Shown here one piece after another: positions 1 to 5,528 of a stretch of DNA of 6,764 nucleotides; position 1 is the first letter of the stretch; every line of letters begins with the position of its first letter. The DNA lies in assembly GCA_017631705.1 (NCBI GenBank), contig JAGBSU010000077.1:1-6764 (forward strand). Direction: 5' to 3'. Below the pieces are notes generated by a model. That model made no database searches, was not told the DNA's origin, and saw only the letters and a program-made list of their open reading frames with translations. A program made the translations under genes and the position numbers. Origin of the DNA: Clostridia bacterium. Its GTDB lineage: Bacteria; Bacillota; Clostridia; Oscillospirales; Acutalibacteraceae.

Positions 1-1818
1 AAACGGTGCCAAACATTTTCCGATCATTGCCAAAATACTGCTACCGCTTTCTTCCGGTGGTAGCATATTCAGCTGAAAATCAAACGATTGTAAAAACCAA
101 ATCACTACCGAAGCGGCTAATAAAATGGTGCCGGCGCGTATGGCAAAATCCTTAACACGTTCCCACAGGTGCATAAACAGGGTTTTAAACGTGGGTAAAC
201 GGTAAGGTGGTAATTCCATTACAAAGGCAGCATGTTCGCCTTTTAGAACGGTTTTTCGCAATAAAATGGCACATAAAATAGCCACAACCAAGCCGGTAAG
301 ATAAATACCGAATACTATTAGTCCTTTATGTTGTGGGAAAAAGGCTGCAATAAACAAAGCGTATACCGGCATTTTTGCCGAACAAGACATAAACGGTGTT
401 AAGATAATGGTCATACGTCTGTCGCGTTCATTTTCTAACGTACGTGCTGCCATGATACCAGGTACAGAGCAACCGAATCCCATCAACATCGGTACAAACG
501 ACCGACCGGATAAGCCTGTTTTATGTAACAATTTATCCATAATAAACGCGGCACGAGCCATATAACCGCTGTCTTCTAAAATGGATAAGAAGAAAAACAA
601 GATTAAAATTTGAGGGAAAAACGAAACAATCGAGCCAACACCGGTGACGATACCGTCGCACACTAAGCTTACTGCCCATGGTGAGGTGTTGACAGATGCT
701 AACCAATCACGCAACCAAGGGGCAAATTGTTCGTTGATTAGCAAATCTAACCATTCCGTTAACATACTACCGAGCGGACCGAACGTGATATAAAACACCA
801 ATGCCATAACAACAGCAAAAAGCGGGATAGCAAAATACTTGTGTGTAACGAAACGGTCTACTTTATCCGAAAGCGTTAATTCGCCTACCGGTTTTAACCG
901 CGTGACACATTGTGAGCAAACGCGGCAAATGAATTTGTATTTTTGATCGGCAATAATCATATCGCGATCGCCGTAACGCTTTTCCAATTCGGTGATAATT
1001 TCATTAATCAATAATGCTTCGCCATCGGTCAATTCTAACGCTTCAATGGTCAAAGTATCGTTATCAATGATTTTAACAGCCGACCAACGAAGCGGGAAGC
1101 CTTTTTGCATGCAACGAGGTTCAATGATATGTTCAATACGCAATATCGCTTGCATAACGTCTTCGGAATAAATCTCATCAATCACGTGTGAGGAATGATA
1201 TTCTTCCGTATGATGGTCACGGCGTTCGTGAAGTTGATGTTGAATGTAGGTATTACCGTTATAAAGCGACGCTGTGCGTAATGCCAATTCTTTTTCGTCA
1301 TAAGCGGAAAGGTTTTGCAGGGTAGCCTCTACCCCATCGTGACGCGCACGTTCTTCCAGTTCTTTGATACCTTTTCCATGACTGGCGGAAATCGGTACCA
1401 CCGGTAAAGAAAGAAAATGTTCTAATTTTTGCACGTCAATTGAAATGCCGCGGCTTTTGAGCATATCCATCATGTTTAATGCCACCACAATCGGGCGACC
1501 AAGCTCTGCTAATTGTAGGGTGAGATATAAATTCCGTTCTAAATTTACCGCATCAACAACATCGATGATAACATCCGGTTTTTCGTTTTTAATAAAATTA
1601 CGAGCTACCAATTCTTCGGCAGAATACGGTGACAAGGAATAAATACCCGGCAAATCCACTACCGTAACATCTTCACCGTGTGTTTTTAGTTTTCCTTCCT
1701 TTTTTTCCACCGTAACACCGGGCCAGTTTCCGACATATTGGTTAGAACCGGTTAATTCATTAAATAAAGTGGTTTTACCGCAGTTGGGGTTACCGACTAA
1801 TGCATAGACGTGGTTCAT
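1..1818 (-). CDS. feoB: FeoB ferrous iron transporter, N-terminal 606 residues (3' end beyond window)
   Basis: Inner-membrane Fe(II) transporter with a cytosolic GTPase domain. The open frame reads without a stop from ATG at 1818 to base 1, so 606 residues are visible. The family is usually about 650-800 residues, so the C-terminal part lies outside the window. Visible G motifs are G1 GNPNCGKT (9-16), G2 Thr36 in NWPGVT, G3 DLPG (55-58), G4 NMMD (115-118) and G5 SAS (144-146). A helical GDI-like region follows, then hydrophobic segments near 328-347, 391-412, 470-495, 499-521 and 559-577. Both family gate motifs are present: GCSVPG with Cys450, and FMSCSAKMPVY with Cys479. The start is supported by GGAGGT (1830-1825) 6 nt upstream. 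The ATG overlaps the feoA stop (ATGA), so the two are translationally coupled. Oddities are a His-rich linker (194-211) and a C-x2-C-x2-C cluster (298-304). Identity is certain from the motifs. Confidence 0.97.
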   Translation of the reverse strand, partial: MNHVYALVGNPNCGKTTLFNELTGSNQYVGNWPGVTVEKKEGKLKTHGEDVTVVDLPGIYSLSPYSAEELVARNFIKNEKPDVIIDVVDAVNLERNLYLTLQLAELGRPIVVALNMMDMLKSRGISIDVQKLEHFLSLPVVPISASHGKGIKELEERARHDGVEATLQNLSAYDEKELALRTASLYNGNTYIQHQLHERRDHHTEEYHSSHVIDEIYSEDVMQAILRIEHIIEPRCMQKGFPLRWSAVKIIDNDTLTIEALELTDGEALLINEIITELEKRYGDRDMIIADQKYKFICRVCSQCVTRLKPVGELTLSDKVDRFVTHKYFAIPLFAVVMALVFYITFGPLGSMLTEWLDLLINEQFAPWLRDWLASVNTSPWAVSLVCDGIVTGVGSIVSFFPQILILFFFLSILEDSGYMARAAFIMDKLLHKTGLSGRSFVPMLMGFGCSVPGIMAARTLENERDRRMTIILTPFMSCSAKMPVYALFIAAFFPQHKGLIVFGIYLTGLVVAILCAILLRKTVLKGEHAAFVMELPPYRLPTFKTLFMHLWERVKDFAIRAGTILLAASVVIWFLQSFDFQLNMLPPEESGSSILAMIGKCLAPF

Positions 1819-2057
1819 GGTGCCACCTCCGTGCTTTCTACCGTGATTTCGCGTGCCTCCGAGCGACGAATACTCAACTCATACCCGCGTACATTCAGTT
1901 CTAACGGGTCGCCAAGCGGCGCGGCTTTACGGAGAATCAACACCGCACCCGGTGTGATTCCCATATCAATAATACGACGACGTAAAGCACCGGAACAACC
2001 CAGACCGGTAACAACCGCCGTTTCCCCTATTTTCATATCATTTACTGTTTTTTTCAA
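1815..2057 (-). CDS. feoA: FeoA small SH3-like partner of FeoB (80 aa, TTG start)
   Basis: Small cytosolic protein required for, or modulating, Fe(II) uptake by FeoB. The family signature is clear: an RRRIIDMGITPG stretch, then APLGDP, then RGYELSIRRSEA, which together form the SH3-like beta barrel. I place the start at TTG 2057-2055, giving 80 residues, the usual FeoA length. GGGTGAG (2070-2064) lies 6 nt upstream. An in-frame TTG at 2114 would give 99 residues, but that codon is the first half of a consensus -35 box and the extra 19 codons span the -10 box, so it should lie upstream of the transcript. An out-of-frame ATG at 2062 stops after two codons. The stop overlaps the feoB ATG. This is the first gene of a feoAB operon behind its own promoter. 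Confidence 0.95.
   Translation of the reverse strand: MKKTVNDMKIGETAVVTGLGCSGALRRRIIDMGITPGAVLILRKAAPLGDPLELNVRGYELSIRRSEAREITVESTEVAP
1825..1830 (-). promoter_or_regulatory. Shine-Dalgarno of feoB, inside feoA
   Basis: GGAGGT on the minus strand lies within the last codons of feoA, 6 nt before the feoB ATG at 1818. A full SD combined with a 4-base stop/start overlap suggests efficient coupled translation of the transporter with its partner. It also fixes the FeoB start. Confidence 0.85.
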
Positions 2058-2063
2058 AGCATT

Positions 2064-2070
2064 CTCACCC
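2064..2070 (-). promoter_or_regulatory. Ribosome binding site deciding the TTG start of feoA
   Basis: GGGTGAG on the minus strand, preceded by AAAAA, is 6 nt upstream of the TTG at 2057. Its GGTGA core pairs with the 16S 3' end. The upstream candidate TTG at 2114 has no comparable site, which supports the shorter 80-residue FeoA. Confidence 0.75.
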
Positions 2071-2084
2071 TTTTTACTGTATAA

Positions 2085-2114
2085 ATTATATACCAAAATC
2101 AAAGGATTTGTCAA
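2085..2114 (-). promoter_or_regulatory. Sigma-A type promoter of feoAB (TTGACA-18-TATAAT)
   Basis: A perfect -35 TTGACA (2114-2109) and a perfect -10 TATAAT (2090-2085) are separated by 18 bases. The expected transcript start is near 2078, just upstream of the feoA SD at 2070, so the 5' leader is only about 20 nt and leaves no room for a riboswitch. The 15-bp sequence at 2093-2079 over the -10 box has 5-bp inverted arms (GTATA/TATAC) and could be a repressor contact. I cannot assign it to a known iron regulator. The promoter follows directly after the spo0A terminator. Confidence 0.85.
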
Positions 2115-2120
2115 TGCGGA

Positions 2121-2172
2121 AAAAGAGAAAACCGTTCCCTTGTCCCGAAAAAAAGACGGTCAAAGGAACGGT
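2121..2172 (-). terminator. Intrinsic terminator after spo0A
   Basis: On the minus strand the 12-base arm 2172-2161 pairs with 2142-2131 (ACCGTTCC core, one G-U or mismatch position). The loop is 18 nt and a T-rich tract (TTTCTCTTTT, 2130-2121) follows. It lies 24 nt past the spo0A stop and just before the feoA promoter, separating the two transcription units. A run of seven T in the loop leaves the loop unstructured. Confidence 0.85.
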
Positions 2173-2195
2173 GTTATTAGCAAAATTAAACTTCA

Positions 2196-2963
2196 TTATG
2201 ATATTTTCAGTTGTAAACGAAACTTATCGGAAATCATCGCGACAAACTCTGAGTTTGTCGGTTTTCCTCTATCGGTATGAATGGTATATCCAAAATAAGA
2301 ATTCAGTACATCGACATCTCCACGGTCCCATGCGACTTCAATAGCGTGCCGAATTGCTCGTTCCACGCGTGAAGAGGTTATCCCATGTTTTTTAGCAACA
2401 GCAGGATATAAACGTTTAGTGACGGCATTGATGATTTCGTCATCGTTGATTGCCATCAAAATAGAGTCTCGCAAATATTGATATCCCTTGATATGTGCAG
2501 GGACACCGATTTGATGTAATATTTCGGTAATGCGTATTTCCAAGTTGCTGTTATTTTCATTTCTTCGAAGCGGTTCAATATTGTTACCAAATGAAGAAAG
2601 CGTTAAAATACGATTCGCCATTTCATCGGCGTCAAACGGTTTTAGAAAATAATAATCCGCGCCGGCCCCAATTGCCTCTCTTTCCAATTTATCGTTGTCA
2701 AACGCCGACATGATCATAAATTGCGGTGTTTGCGGTAACTTTAATGTTCGAATAGTATTCATTACGCCGATGGCATCCATTTGCGGTAAAAAGAAATCCA
2801 TAATCACGACGTCCGGGTTTTTATGGACAATGTTTTCCACCACCGTTTTACCGTCTTTTTCCGATGTTTCTACCTCTAATCCATGTGCACGCATACGCGC
2901 TGCACAAAACATTCCGAAATTTTCGCTGTTATCTGCTAACAGCACTTTGATTTTTTTATCCAA
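2196..2963 (-). CDS. spo0A: Spo0A sporulation response regulator
   Basis: Master transcription factor of endospore formation, activated by phosphorelay or direct kinase phosphorylation. The length, 255 residues, is close to the roughly 265-275 usual for the family. The receiver domain (about 5-122) has the phosphoacceptor Asp56 in VVIMD, Ser86 as the Thr/Ser switch residue and Lys108 in FLKPF. The usual acidic pair reads Asp11-Asn12. A linker (about 123-142) leads to the Spo0A-specific DNA-binding domain (about 143-255) with IGVPAHIKGYQYLR, the recognition region SSRVERAIRHAIEVAW (197-212) and KPTNSEF (234-240), all hallmarks of Spo0A and not of other response regulators. The start is TTG at 2963 with GGAGGT 8 nt upstream. 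The gene has its own promoter and terminator, so it looks monocistronic. Its common upstream partner spoIVB is absent; a degV operon sits there instead. Confidence 0.97.
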   Translation of the reverse strand: MDKKIKVLLADNSENFGMFCAARMRAHGLEVETSEKDGKTVVENIVHKNPDVVIMDFFLPQMDAIGVMNTIRTLKLPQTPQFMIMSAFDNDKLEREAIGAGADYYFLKPFDADEMANRILTLSSFGNNIEPLRRNENNSNLEIRITEILHQIGVPAHIKGYQYLRDSILMAINDDEIINAVTKRLYPAVAKKHGITSSRVERAIRHAIEVAWDRGDVDVLNSYFGYTIHTDRGKPTNSEFVAMISDKFRLQLKIS

Positions 2964-2971
2964 CTCACATG

Positions 2972-2977
2972 ACCTCC
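2972..2977 (-). promoter_or_regulatory. Shine-Dalgarno deciding the TTG start of spo0A
   Basis: GGAGGT on the minus strand is 8 nt before TTG 2963-2961. The intervening bases contain an ATG only 1 nt from the SD, too close to be used, and it is followed at once by an in-frame TGA. TTG is therefore the likely start codon. Confidence 0.85.
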
Positions 2978-3000
2978 GTTATAATTTTGCCGGCAACATT

Positions 3001-3029
3001 AGATTACCATAAATTGGAAATATTTTCAA
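3001..3029 (-). promoter_or_regulatory. Probable sigma-A type promoter of spo0A
   Basis: TTGAAA (3029-3024), a 17-base spacer and TAATCT (3006-3001) make a good vegetative promoter, about 38 bases upstream of the start codon. I found no convincing sigma-H pair (AGGAWWT with GAAT) in this intergenic region, unlike the dual-promoter arrangement of Bacillus subtilis. Confidence 0.65.
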
Positions 3030-3092
3030 GTCATTCCCAATTAAAAAATAATTTTTGTGAAAAAAGATAAAAAAATCAATAAAAAATACGGT

Positions 3093-3118
3093 AAAAAAGG
3101 AAATTTCCATAAATTTCC
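3093..3118 (-). terminator. AT-rich intrinsic terminator of the marR-HAD-degV operon
   Basis: On the minus strand GGAAATTT (3118-3111), loop ATGG and AAATTTCC (3106-3099) form an 8-bp stem, followed by six T (3098-3093). The arms arise from a tandem 10-base repeat at 3101-3120. Only two G-C pairs support the stem, so termination may be partial and some read-through into spo0A is possible. Confidence 0.6.
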
Positions 3119-3120
3119 AT
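3101..3120. repeat. Exact tandem 10-base repeat between degV and spo0A
   Basis: AAATTTCCAT occurs twice in direct succession. Because AAATTT is self-complementary, the duplication together with the preceding GG creates the stem of the putative terminator. It may have no other role. Confidence 0.7.
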
Positions 3121-3131
3121 TTGGTTTTTGT

Positions 3132-3176
3132 CTAACACTGCATATTTTTTGCAACATTGTCTTTTATATCTTGCAT
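3132..3176 (-). other. Possible 14-codon leader or micro-ORF between degV and spo0A
   Basis: ATG at 3176 opens a frame coding MQDIKDNVAKNMQC and stops at TAG 3134-3132. AGAGGG (3186-3181) lies 4 nt upstream, closer than ideal. A TATAAT hexamer at 3203-3198 lies upstream, without a good -35 box. It matches no peptide I recognise and may be chance; I list it only as a candidate. Confidence 0.2.
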
Positions 3177-3205
3177 CAGTCCCTCTAATATACAGATATT
3201 ATAGG

Positions 3206-4045
3206 TTAATTTTTAAAAAAAGCCACCGCAACAGCACCGGGGCCTGCGTGCGTACCAATCACGCTGCCAATGGTGGTATACTGAAGATTTTGGAGTCCTT
3301 TTTCCCACAAATGCTTGCTATCTTCAATGTATTTTAAAAGAAGAGTATCGGAAAGTCCGCTATATCCAAGCAGAACCGGTTTGCTAAAATCAATGCCACC
3401 CGCTTTTTCAATTTCTTGAACAAGTAAATTGTTACCCATCTTGGAACCACGAGCTTTGCCAAGCATAGTGATGACGCCATCGGTAACAGAAAGAACGGGT
3501 TTAATATTGAGCACACCACCGGCAAACGCTACCGCTTTCGAAATACGACCGCCTTTTTGTAAATATTCCAGCGTATCGACAAGGGCAACGATAACAATCT
3601 TTTTCTTTTCTTCTTCAAGAATTGTTGCAATTTCCTTAGCACTTTTTCCTTCGTCTAACAATTTCACTGCCAGTTCCACCAAAATCCCGCTACCCATAGC
3701 CGCGCTGGCACTGTCTACTACATAAATATTCTCGTAATCGGCTGCGGCTATGCAGGCACTTTGATAGGTACCGGAAAACTTTGAAGCCAAGGTAATAACA
3801 ACCGCTTCGTCGCCGGCTTCTTTTGCCTCTTCAAACGCATTGATAAACATATCAGGCGTTCCTTGACTGGTTGTGGGTAGTACGTCGCCTTCGACAAGTT
3901 TTTCATAAAACGTCTTGCTGTCGATGGTAACACCGTCAATATATTCTTCATCCCCAAAACGTACCATAAGTGGAATGACGTGGACACGTTTTTTGATTTC
4001 CGGCACAAAATCTGCTGTGGAATCAACGATAATTCTTGTTTTCAT
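3206..4045 (-). CDS. DegV-family (FakB-like) fatty-acid-binding protein
   Basis: Cytosolic two-domain lipid carrier. In characterised members (FakB) it presents a bound fatty acid to the FakA kinase to make acyl phosphate for phospholipid synthesis. The length, 279 residues, is typical. Family motifs run in order: DSTAD (8-12) at the N-terminus, LPTTSQ (56-61), the SGTY loop (91-94) contacting the carboxylate, LEYLQKGGRIS (159-169) and the C-terminal GTHAGPGAVAVAF (264-276). The ATG start follows the HAD stop after 17 bases; the SD is weak (GAGAAGAG), so re-initiation from the upstream gene is likely. Last gene of the marR-HAD-degV unit. No fakA kinase is in the window and the bound lipid cannot be told from sequence, so I give no gene symbol. 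Confidence 0.93.
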   Translation of the reverse strand: MKTRIIVDSTADFVPEIKKRVHVIPLMVRFGDEEYIDGVTIDSKTFYEKLVEGDVLPTTSQGTPDMFINAFEEAKEAGDEAVVITLASKFSGTYQSACIAAADYENIYVVDSASAAMGSGILVELAVKLLDEGKSAKEIATILEEEKKKIVIVALVDTLEYLQKGGRISKAVAFAGGVLNIKPVLSVTDGVITMLGKARGSKMGNNLLVQEIEKAGGIDFSKPVLLGYSGLSDTLLLKYIEDSKHLWEKGLQNLQYTTIGSVIGTHAGPGAVAVAFFKN

Positions 4046-4062
4046 ACAACTCTTCTCATCTT

Positions 4063-4773
4063 TTATACGTTTGCTTTCAAATAGTTTAACAGTTCATTCA
4101 TGTCCCCTTGTGGGTAAGCGGAAATATCTTTGCCGGATTTGTTGATTAAGCAATCCGTTAGCAAAAACACTTTCATTCCCAGGTTTTCGGCTACCATATC
4201 GTCATCGACATCGTTTCCAACCATTAAACATTCTTCTGCCGTGACCCCTAAATTATTCAGTACCTCTTTATAATACTTCAGGTTCGGCTTGGAATAGTGA
4301 GCATTTTCATACGTCGTAAAAAACGCAAAATCCTCCGGTGCAAGACCGGCCCAACGTATGCGTTTTTTAGTGGCTATACTCGGGAATATCGGGTTAGTAG
4401 CAAGAGCTATGTTTACCCCTTTTTCTTTCAGAAAATGGATAATTTCCGCCGATTTTTCACTAAAACCGCAAACCGCTTGCACTTTATCGAAATCCTCTTC
4501 ATAAAACCGTGCGAAAAGCGGTTCGTCGTCTATGGCACGTTCGCCGAAAATTTCGCAAAACTTTGTCCAAAACGCCGCTTCGTTGGTTTTTTCGCCACTG
4601 TTTTTAATCATTTCCTTGGTGCCGGTCCAAATAACGGGAATGAGTTTATCGGGATCGTATCCGTGTGGTGCTAATTTCTTTGCCAGAGAACCAAAATATG
4701 CTTTTACAAATTCATCTTGATTCATCGGTAAAAGTGTACCATCAAGATCAAATAAAACGGTTGTTGTTTTCAT
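4063..4773 (-). CDS. HAD-superfamily hydrolase, probable phosphatase
   Basis: Soluble Mg-dependent phosphohydrolase of 236 residues. All four HAD motifs are intact: motif I DLDGTL (9-14, nucleophile Asp9 and acid/base Asp11), motif II Thr126 in ALATNP, motif III Lys162 in YSKPN and motif IV GNDVDDD (186-192). The large insert between motifs I and II (about 18-105) is mostly helical-looking, as in C1-cap enzymes of the phosphoglycolate phosphatase or YjjG type, so the substrate is probably a small phosphorylated metabolite that I cannot name. The ATG overlaps the marR stop (ATGA), with AAGGTGA in the marR tail as its SD. Coupling to marR and to degV suggests a shared pathway, but this is inference only. 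Confidence 0.9.
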   Translation of the reverse strand: MKTTTVLFDLDGTLLPMNQDEFVKAYFGSLAKKLAPHGYDPDKLIPVIWTGTKEMIKNSGEKTNEAAFWTKFCEIFGERAIDDEPLFARFYEEDFDKVQAVCGFSEKSAEIIHFLKEKGVNIALATNPIFPSIATKKRIRWAGLAPEDFAFFTTYENAHYSKPNLKYYKEVLNNLGVTAEECLMVGNDVDDDMVAENLGMKVFLLTDCLINKSGKDISAYPQGDMNELLNYLKANV

Positions 4774-5228
4774 TTTGTCACCTTATGTTCATGTTTCTTT
4801 GTAATTAATTCAATATCGTTGCTGATAATGGCCAGACACCGATAAAATTCTTTTCTTTCTTCCTCGGTCATACCGGCACCGATTTCACGAAGGACGGCAC
4901 CAATCTTATCCGCTATCTTTTTGCCGACCTCGTTCCCTTTACTTGTCAACACAAGCTGGCTTTTATACCGTTTGGCGGTTTTGGATTCGCAAGTAAGATA
5001 CTCATTTTTTTCAAGATATTCGATAGCACGTGAAATAGTTGCCTTATCTTCCTCACACCGCTCGCACAAATCGGTTGATGTTAAACCGTTGTCGGTGTAA
5101 AGATAATACAAGCAAGAAATGTGTGCGCTTTTTAAGTTGTATTCTGCCATCTCTTGATTCTTGATTTTACGAATATTACGGCTGATTCGGTTAATCAGCA
5201 TTGTAAATGTTTCGAAACGTTCTTGCAT
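4770..5228 (-). CDS. MarR-family transcriptional regulator, probably autorepressor of this operon
   Basis: Dimeric winged-helix DNA-binding protein, 152 residues, the standard MarR length. An N-terminal helical dimerisation part (about 1-46) leads to the helix-turn-helix, GLTSTDLCERCEEDKATISR (48-67), followed by AIEYLEKNEYL and the wing (about 80-96, with Arg87 and LVLTSKG). The C-terminal helices (about 100-148) complete the dimer interface. Five cysteines (39, 55, 58, 80, 131) are more than usual and may hint at redox or metal sensing. The ATG start has GGAGGT 9 nt upstream. First gene of marR-HAD-degV, and the two inverted repeats in its promoter fit MarR operators. The link to DegV recalls FabT-type control of fatty-acid genes, but the ligand is unknown. 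Confidence 0.92.
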   Translation of the reverse strand: MQERFETFTMLINRISRNIRKIKNQEMAEYNLKSAHISCLYYLYTDNGLTSTDLCERCEEDKATISRAIEYLEKNEYLTCESKTAKRYKSQLVLTSKGNEVGKKIADKIGAVLREIGAGMTEEERKEFYRCLAIISNDIELITKKHEHKVTK

Positions 5229-5237
5229 TCGTATAAC

Positions 5238-5243
5238 ACCTCC
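5238..5243 (-). promoter_or_regulatory. Shine-Dalgarno of the marR gene
   Basis: GGAGGT on the minus strand, 9 nt upstream of ATG 5228, fixes the MarR start. It begins five bases beyond operator 1, so a repressor bound there would also lie close to the 5' end of the message. Confidence 0.8.
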
Positions 5244-5247
5244 GAAT

Positions 5248-5265
5248 TTGTTGAATTTTCAACAA
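5248..5265. promoter_or_regulatory. Operator 1: inverted repeat over the expected marR transcription start
   Basis: TTGTTGA-ATTT-TCAACAA, an 18-bp near-perfect palindrome (8-bp arms if the centre is counted as TT). It sits just downstream of the -10 box, over about +1 to +17. It shares its half-site (CTTGTTGA) and 4-base central spacing with operator 2, whose centre is 37 bases away. The size and symmetry fit a MarR dimer. Confidence 0.8.
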
Positions 5266-5270
5266 GTGAT

Positions 5271-5299
5271 ACTATATCATAAACTTGTTGAAATGTCAA
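5271..5299 (-). promoter_or_regulatory. Sigma-A type promoter of the marR-HAD-degV operon
   Basis: TTGACA (5299-5294), a 17-base spacer and TATAGT (5276-5271) form a near-consensus promoter. The -35 box is embedded in operator 2, and operator 1 covers the start site, so binding of the regulator would block both RNA polymerase entry and clearance. Expected transcript start is near 5264. Confidence 0.85.
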
Positions 5300-5305
5300 C
5301 AAGTT
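5282..5305. promoter_or_regulatory. Operator 2: inverted repeat over the -35 box
   Basis: AACTTGTTGA-AATG-TCAACAAGTT is a perfect 10-bp-arm palindrome of 24 bases with a 4-base centre. It is longer than operator 1, so it is probably the higher-affinity site. It contains the complete TTGACA box of the promoter. Confidence 0.85.
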
Positions 5306-5312
5306 GTCCATA

Positions 5313-5343
5313 AAAACCGGAACTCACAAGGAAATCCGGTTTT
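5313..5343. terminator. Hairpin with A and T flanks, possibly a bidirectional terminator
   Basis: AAAACCGGA (5313-5321) pairs perfectly with TCCGGTTTT (5335-5343) around a 13-base loop. The minus-strand transcript would end in TTTTT and the plus-strand one in TTTTAT, so it could act in either direction. It stands between the DUF4387 terminator and the marR promoter as a second barrier. Confidence 0.6.
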
Positions 5344-5431
5344 ATAAGCTAACTTCTTTTAAAGCGTATTTGCCAACGAAATAATATAAAAATTCTACAA
5401 AGCCTTATTTAAAGTCACTTTTTGAAAACTA
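5344..5431. other. AT-rich spacer without recognisable content
   Basis: AT-rich stretch between the two terminator hairpins. I see no open reading frame with a ribosome binding site, no structured RNA and no clear promoter on either strand. Confidence 0.5.
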
Positions 5432-5473
5432 AAGATAAAAACGCACTATTCTCTATGCGAAAATAGTGCGTTT
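5432..5473 (-). terminator. Strong intrinsic terminator of the AtuA-DUF4387 operon
   Basis: On the minus strand a perfect 12-bp stem (AAACGCACTATT at 5473-5462 with AATAGTGCGTTT at 5450-5439) encloses an 11-base loop and is followed by TTTTTATCTTT. It lies 55 bases past the DUF4387 stop and marks the end of that operon. Confidence 0.9.
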
Positions 5474-5528
5474 ATGTGATACACGTTAGACCAACATTTT
5501 AGTGGAGCTAGGTCAAATTACAGCTCCG

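Noticed and set aside
1..1818. feoB as a broken or missing gene
   Set aside because: No stop is present because the gene simply continues past the window edge; the 606 visible codons are intact with all expected motifs.
2060..2062. ATG as start of feoA
   Set aside because: It is out of frame with FeoA, stops after two codons, and is only one base from the ribosome binding site.
1810..2280. Plus-strand open frame of 156 codons
   Set aside because: It lies opposite feoA, the feoA promoter and the end of spo0A, has no family features, and is a shadow of the minus-strand genes.
3129..3135. TGTCTAA as a Spo0A box in front of spo0A
   Set aside because: It differs from TGNCGAA at a core base and lies about 95 bases upstream of the -35 box; one such near-match is expected by chance.
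4297..4674. Plus-strand open frame of 125 codons
   Set aside because: It is antisense to the intact HAD gene with all four motifs; composition is arginine- and phenylalanine-rich as expected for a shadow frame.
5504..5527. Inverted repeat GGAGCT/AGCTCC just after the DUF4387 stop as a terminator
   Set aside because: Only a 6-bp stem with a 12-base loop and no T tract on the minus strand; the better hairpin follows 30 bases later.
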